A stretch of DNA of 7,617 nt, from NCBI GenBank assembly GCA_913056475.1, contig CAJXMS010000103.1, positions 1 to 7,617 on the forward strand. Direction: 5' to 3'. How positions within the stretch are numbered: position 1 is the stretch's first letter; every line of letters begins with the position of its first letter. Shown here one piece after another: positions 5,879 through 7,617 of the stretch. The notes under the pieces are model-generated. The model had not been told where the DNA came from. It made no database searches and saw nothing but the letters and a program-made list of their open reading frames with translations. Source of the DNA: an uncultured Bacteroidota bacterium. Its GTDB lineage: Bacteria; Bacteroidota; Bacteroidia; Flavobacteriales; Schleiferiaceae. The position numbers were made by a program, and so were the translations under genes.

Positions 5879-7114
5879 ATGAAGCAGACTTGTATTCACC
5901 ACCTCAGCCAGATTTTGCATATAGAAGACCAGGGCCGCCTCAAGCTGCGGGGGACAGAAATGCAGCATTTTCCGCTTAGCGAGCACGCCTGGCTCCTGGT
6001 AGAAGGTTCCCGCATAAAGGACTTCGGAACGGGGACCCCGCCCCAGGCAGATGAGCAAGTGGATGCAAAGGGAGGTATGCTCCTGCCCTGCTGGGCCGAT
6101 AGTCACAGCCACCTGGTTTACGCCGGCTCCCGGGAGGATGAATTTACCCTTAAGCTCCGGGGCTATTCCTACCAGCAAATTGCCCGGCAAGGGGGCGGGA
6201 TCATCAATAGCGCCCTCAAGCTGCGCCAAACCGAAGAAGAAACACTCTACCAGCAGGCCGCCGCCAGGCTTAATGAACTAATAACCCTGGGCACCGGCGT
6301 GCTGGAGATAAAAAGCGGTTACGGACTGGACACCGAAAGTGAGCTTAAAATGCTGCGGGTGGCCCGGCGGCTCGACCAGGATTTCCCGGTGGCCATTCGG
6401 ACCAGCTTCCTGGGCGCCCATGCCATTCCACCCGAGTTTAAGAACGAGCGGGACGCCTATCTGAAACGCATCAAAACGGAAATGCTGCCCGCCATCGCCG
6501 CCGAAAAACTGGCCGATTACCTGGACGTATTTTGCGAAGAAGGCTATTTTACCCTCCAGGAGACGCTAGACTTAATGGAAGCCGGCGCTCAATACGCCCT
6601 CCCGGCCAAACTACACCTCAACCAGTTTACCAGCCTGGGTGGAGTACCCGCTGCGGTAGCTAGAAAAGCCCGCTCGGTAGACCACCTGGAAGTGATGGAG
6701 CCAGCGGATATAGAAGCCCTGGCCCACAGTGATACCATTGCTACGGCGCTGCCCGGCTGCTCCCACTACCTGGGTATTCCTTACACCCCGGCGCGGGAGC
6801 TGATAGACCGCGAAGCCGTAGTGGCGGTAGCTACCGATTTCAACCCCGGTTCTGCCCCCAGTGGCAATATGAACCTAATGCTGGCCCTGGCCTGTACTAA
6901 AATGCGCCTAACCCCCGAAGAAGCCTACACCGCCTGCACCCTCAACGGGGCGGCCGCAGTAGATCTCAGCGCAGATTACGGAAGCATCGAAAGAGGCAAA
7001 GTAGCCAGCTTCCTGATCACCAAACCCGGCCGCCGCCCCGCCAGCTTACCCTACCACTGGGGCCATCCCCACCTGGCCCAGGTCTGGCTTCAGGGCCAGG
7101 CCCGGCAAGTGTAA
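5879..7114 (+). CDS. hutI: Imidazolonepropionase (HutI)
   Basis: The 411-residue product is a full-length HutI of the amidohydrolase superfamily. It opens the ring of imidazolone-5-propionate to N-formimidoyl-glutamate, the third step of histidine degradation, in the cytoplasm. Metal ligands line up as His76 and His78 (D-S-H-S-H), His246 (K-L-H-L-N-Q-F) and Asp320 (A-T-D-F-N-P-G-S). Other family blocks are E-I-K-S-G-Y-G-L at 143-150, F-L-G-A-H-A at 177-182 and S-V-D-H-L at 266-270. By position, His269 matches His272 of the Bacillus subtilis enzyme, while Gln249 stands where that enzyme has Glu252. An in-frame ATG at 5810 exists, but its 23 extra residues look non-coding and cross the promoter region, so I chose 5879. 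hutG follows after 23 bases, consistent with an operon. The C-terminal end (G-K-V-A-S-F-L-I) is normal for the family. Confidence 0.96.
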   Translation: MKQTCIHHLSQILHIEDQGRLKLRGTEMQHFPLSEHAWLLVEGSRIKDFGTGTPPQADEQVDAKGGMLLPCWADSHSHLVYAGSREDEFTLKLRGYSYQQIARQGGGIINSALKLRQTEEETLYQQAAARLNELITLGTGVLEIKSGYGLDTESELKMLRVARRLDQDFPVAIRTSFLGAHAIPPEFKNERDAYLKRIKTEMLPAIAAEKLADYLDVFCEEGYFTLQETLDLMEAGAQYALPAKLHLNQFTSLGGVPAAVARKARSVDHLEVMEPADIEALAHSDTIATALPGCSHYLGIPYTPARELIDREAVVAVATDFNPGSAPSGNMNLMLALACTKMRLTPEEAYTACTLNGAAAVDLSADYGSIERGKVASFLITKPGRRPASLPYHWGHPHLAQVWLQGQARQV

Positions 7115-7137
7115 AAAGCCTTTAAACCCACCTCGCT

Positions 7138-7617
7138 ATGTTTGAATTTCAAGATCGCGATGCCCTGCGCGCCCTGGTAAATGTCCGGTCCGGGGAAAAA
7201 AAACTAGGCAGCTCCCTTCCGGTGCTCCAGGAGTGGAAACAACTGGACCAACTTAATGGCCGCTTTGTGCTGCTGGGCGTGGAAGAAGATATCGGTATAA
7301 AGGCCAACCGGGGCCGCACGGGCGCCCGGGAAGCCTGGGCCCGGGTGCTCGCCGCGCTGGCTAATGTGCAGGACAATGCCTTCTTGCAGCCAGAAGAGCT
7401 GATCATAGCCGGAAGCCTGCGCTTTACAGACTGGCAAGAGGAAGCAGATCGCCTGGATCCGAATATCCCGGCCCAGCTGGAGCGGCTCCGCGCGCTCACC
7501 GCTCAGATAGACGGCGAGGTAGCCCCCCTTATTAGACGGATCAAGGCGCAGGGTAAAATCCCCATTGTGATAGGCGGCGGGCACAACAATGCCTACGGGC
7601 TTATCCGGGGCTGCAGC
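7138..7617 (+). CDS. hutG: Formimidoylglutamase (HutG), N-terminal part (cut by the right edge)
   Basis: The frame runs open for 160 codons from the ATG at 7138 to the window end. The protein resembles the Bacteroidota formimidoylglutamase type, with L-G-V-E-E-D-I-G-I-x-A-N-x-G-R-x-G-A at 46-63 and I-V-I-G-G-G-H-N-N-A-Y-G at 143-154. His149 is expected to be the first Mn ligand of the ureohydrolase fold; the remaining metal motifs (DxHxD, SxDxD) would lie beyond the edge. The family splits N-formimidoyl-glutamate into glutamate and formamide, the step directly after HutI, and its place 23 bases behind hutI fits that. The upstream spacer has no Shine-Dalgarno sequence. Another ureohydrolase such as agmatinase is possible from the fragment alone, but the hutI context and the N-terminal pattern make HutG much more likely. 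Confidence 0.88.
   Translation, partial: MFEFQDRDALRALVNVRSGEKKLGSSLPVLQEWKQLDQLNGRFVLLGVEEDIGIKANRGRTGAREAWARVLAALANVQDNAFLQPEELIIAGSLRFTDWQEEADRLDPNIPAQLERLRALTAQIDGEVAPLIRRIKAQGKIPIVIGGGHNNAYGLIRGCS

Noticed and set aside
7149..7584. Minus-strand open frames opposite the start of hutG
   Set aside because: Antisense to a gene with clear formimidoylglutamase motifs and operon context; low-complexity Ser/Arg-rich translation in one of them is typical of a shadow.

Overview
The window looks like chromosomal DNA of a fairly GC-rich member of the Bacteroidota. Four things point there: a TonB-dependent receptor with an N-terminal carboxypeptidase-like regulatory domain; Bacteroidota-type HolA, arginase and formimidoylglutamase sequences; starts without Shine-Dalgarno sequences; and TAnnTTTG-type -7 promoter elements ahead of several genes. 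The genus cannot be read from the sequence.

Left part (1-2059). On the minus strand holA (DNA polymerase III delta subunit) is followed after 14 bases by the start of an outer-membrane TonB-dependent receptor that runs off the left edge. Divergent from holA is a short plus-strand gene, a stand-alone HsdR N-terminal PD-(D/E)XK nuclease-fold protein. The roughly 100-base gap between them carries a -7-like element for each direction.

Middle part (2060-3018). A plus-strand YceI-family periplasmic protein has its own promoter-like element and ends at a strong intrinsic terminator. No other gene is supported in the 242 bases between it and argS.

Right part (3019-7617). On the minus strand a probable arginase gene is followed by argS (arginyl-tRNA synthetase), in an order that suggests co-transcription. 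Diverging from them across an 80-base gap, the plus strand holds hutI (imidazolonepropionase) and then hutG (formimidoylglutamase, cut by the right edge). HutI and HutG carry out the last two steps of histidine degradation, giving N-formimidoyl-glutamate and then glutamate plus formamide. Arginase makes ornithine and urea. HutG and arginase belong to the same ureohydrolase superfamily, so this half is a small amino-acid nitrogen catabolism cluster with an arginine-charging enzyme attached.

Most of the window is ordinary core genome and I see no mobile element, CRISPR array, tRNA or rRNA. The points most worth checking are the orphan HsdR-N protein beside holA, an identical TACCTTYG-N5-ATG start arrangement at two genes (possible leaderless mRNAs), and active-site departures from well-studied homologues in HutI and arginase.
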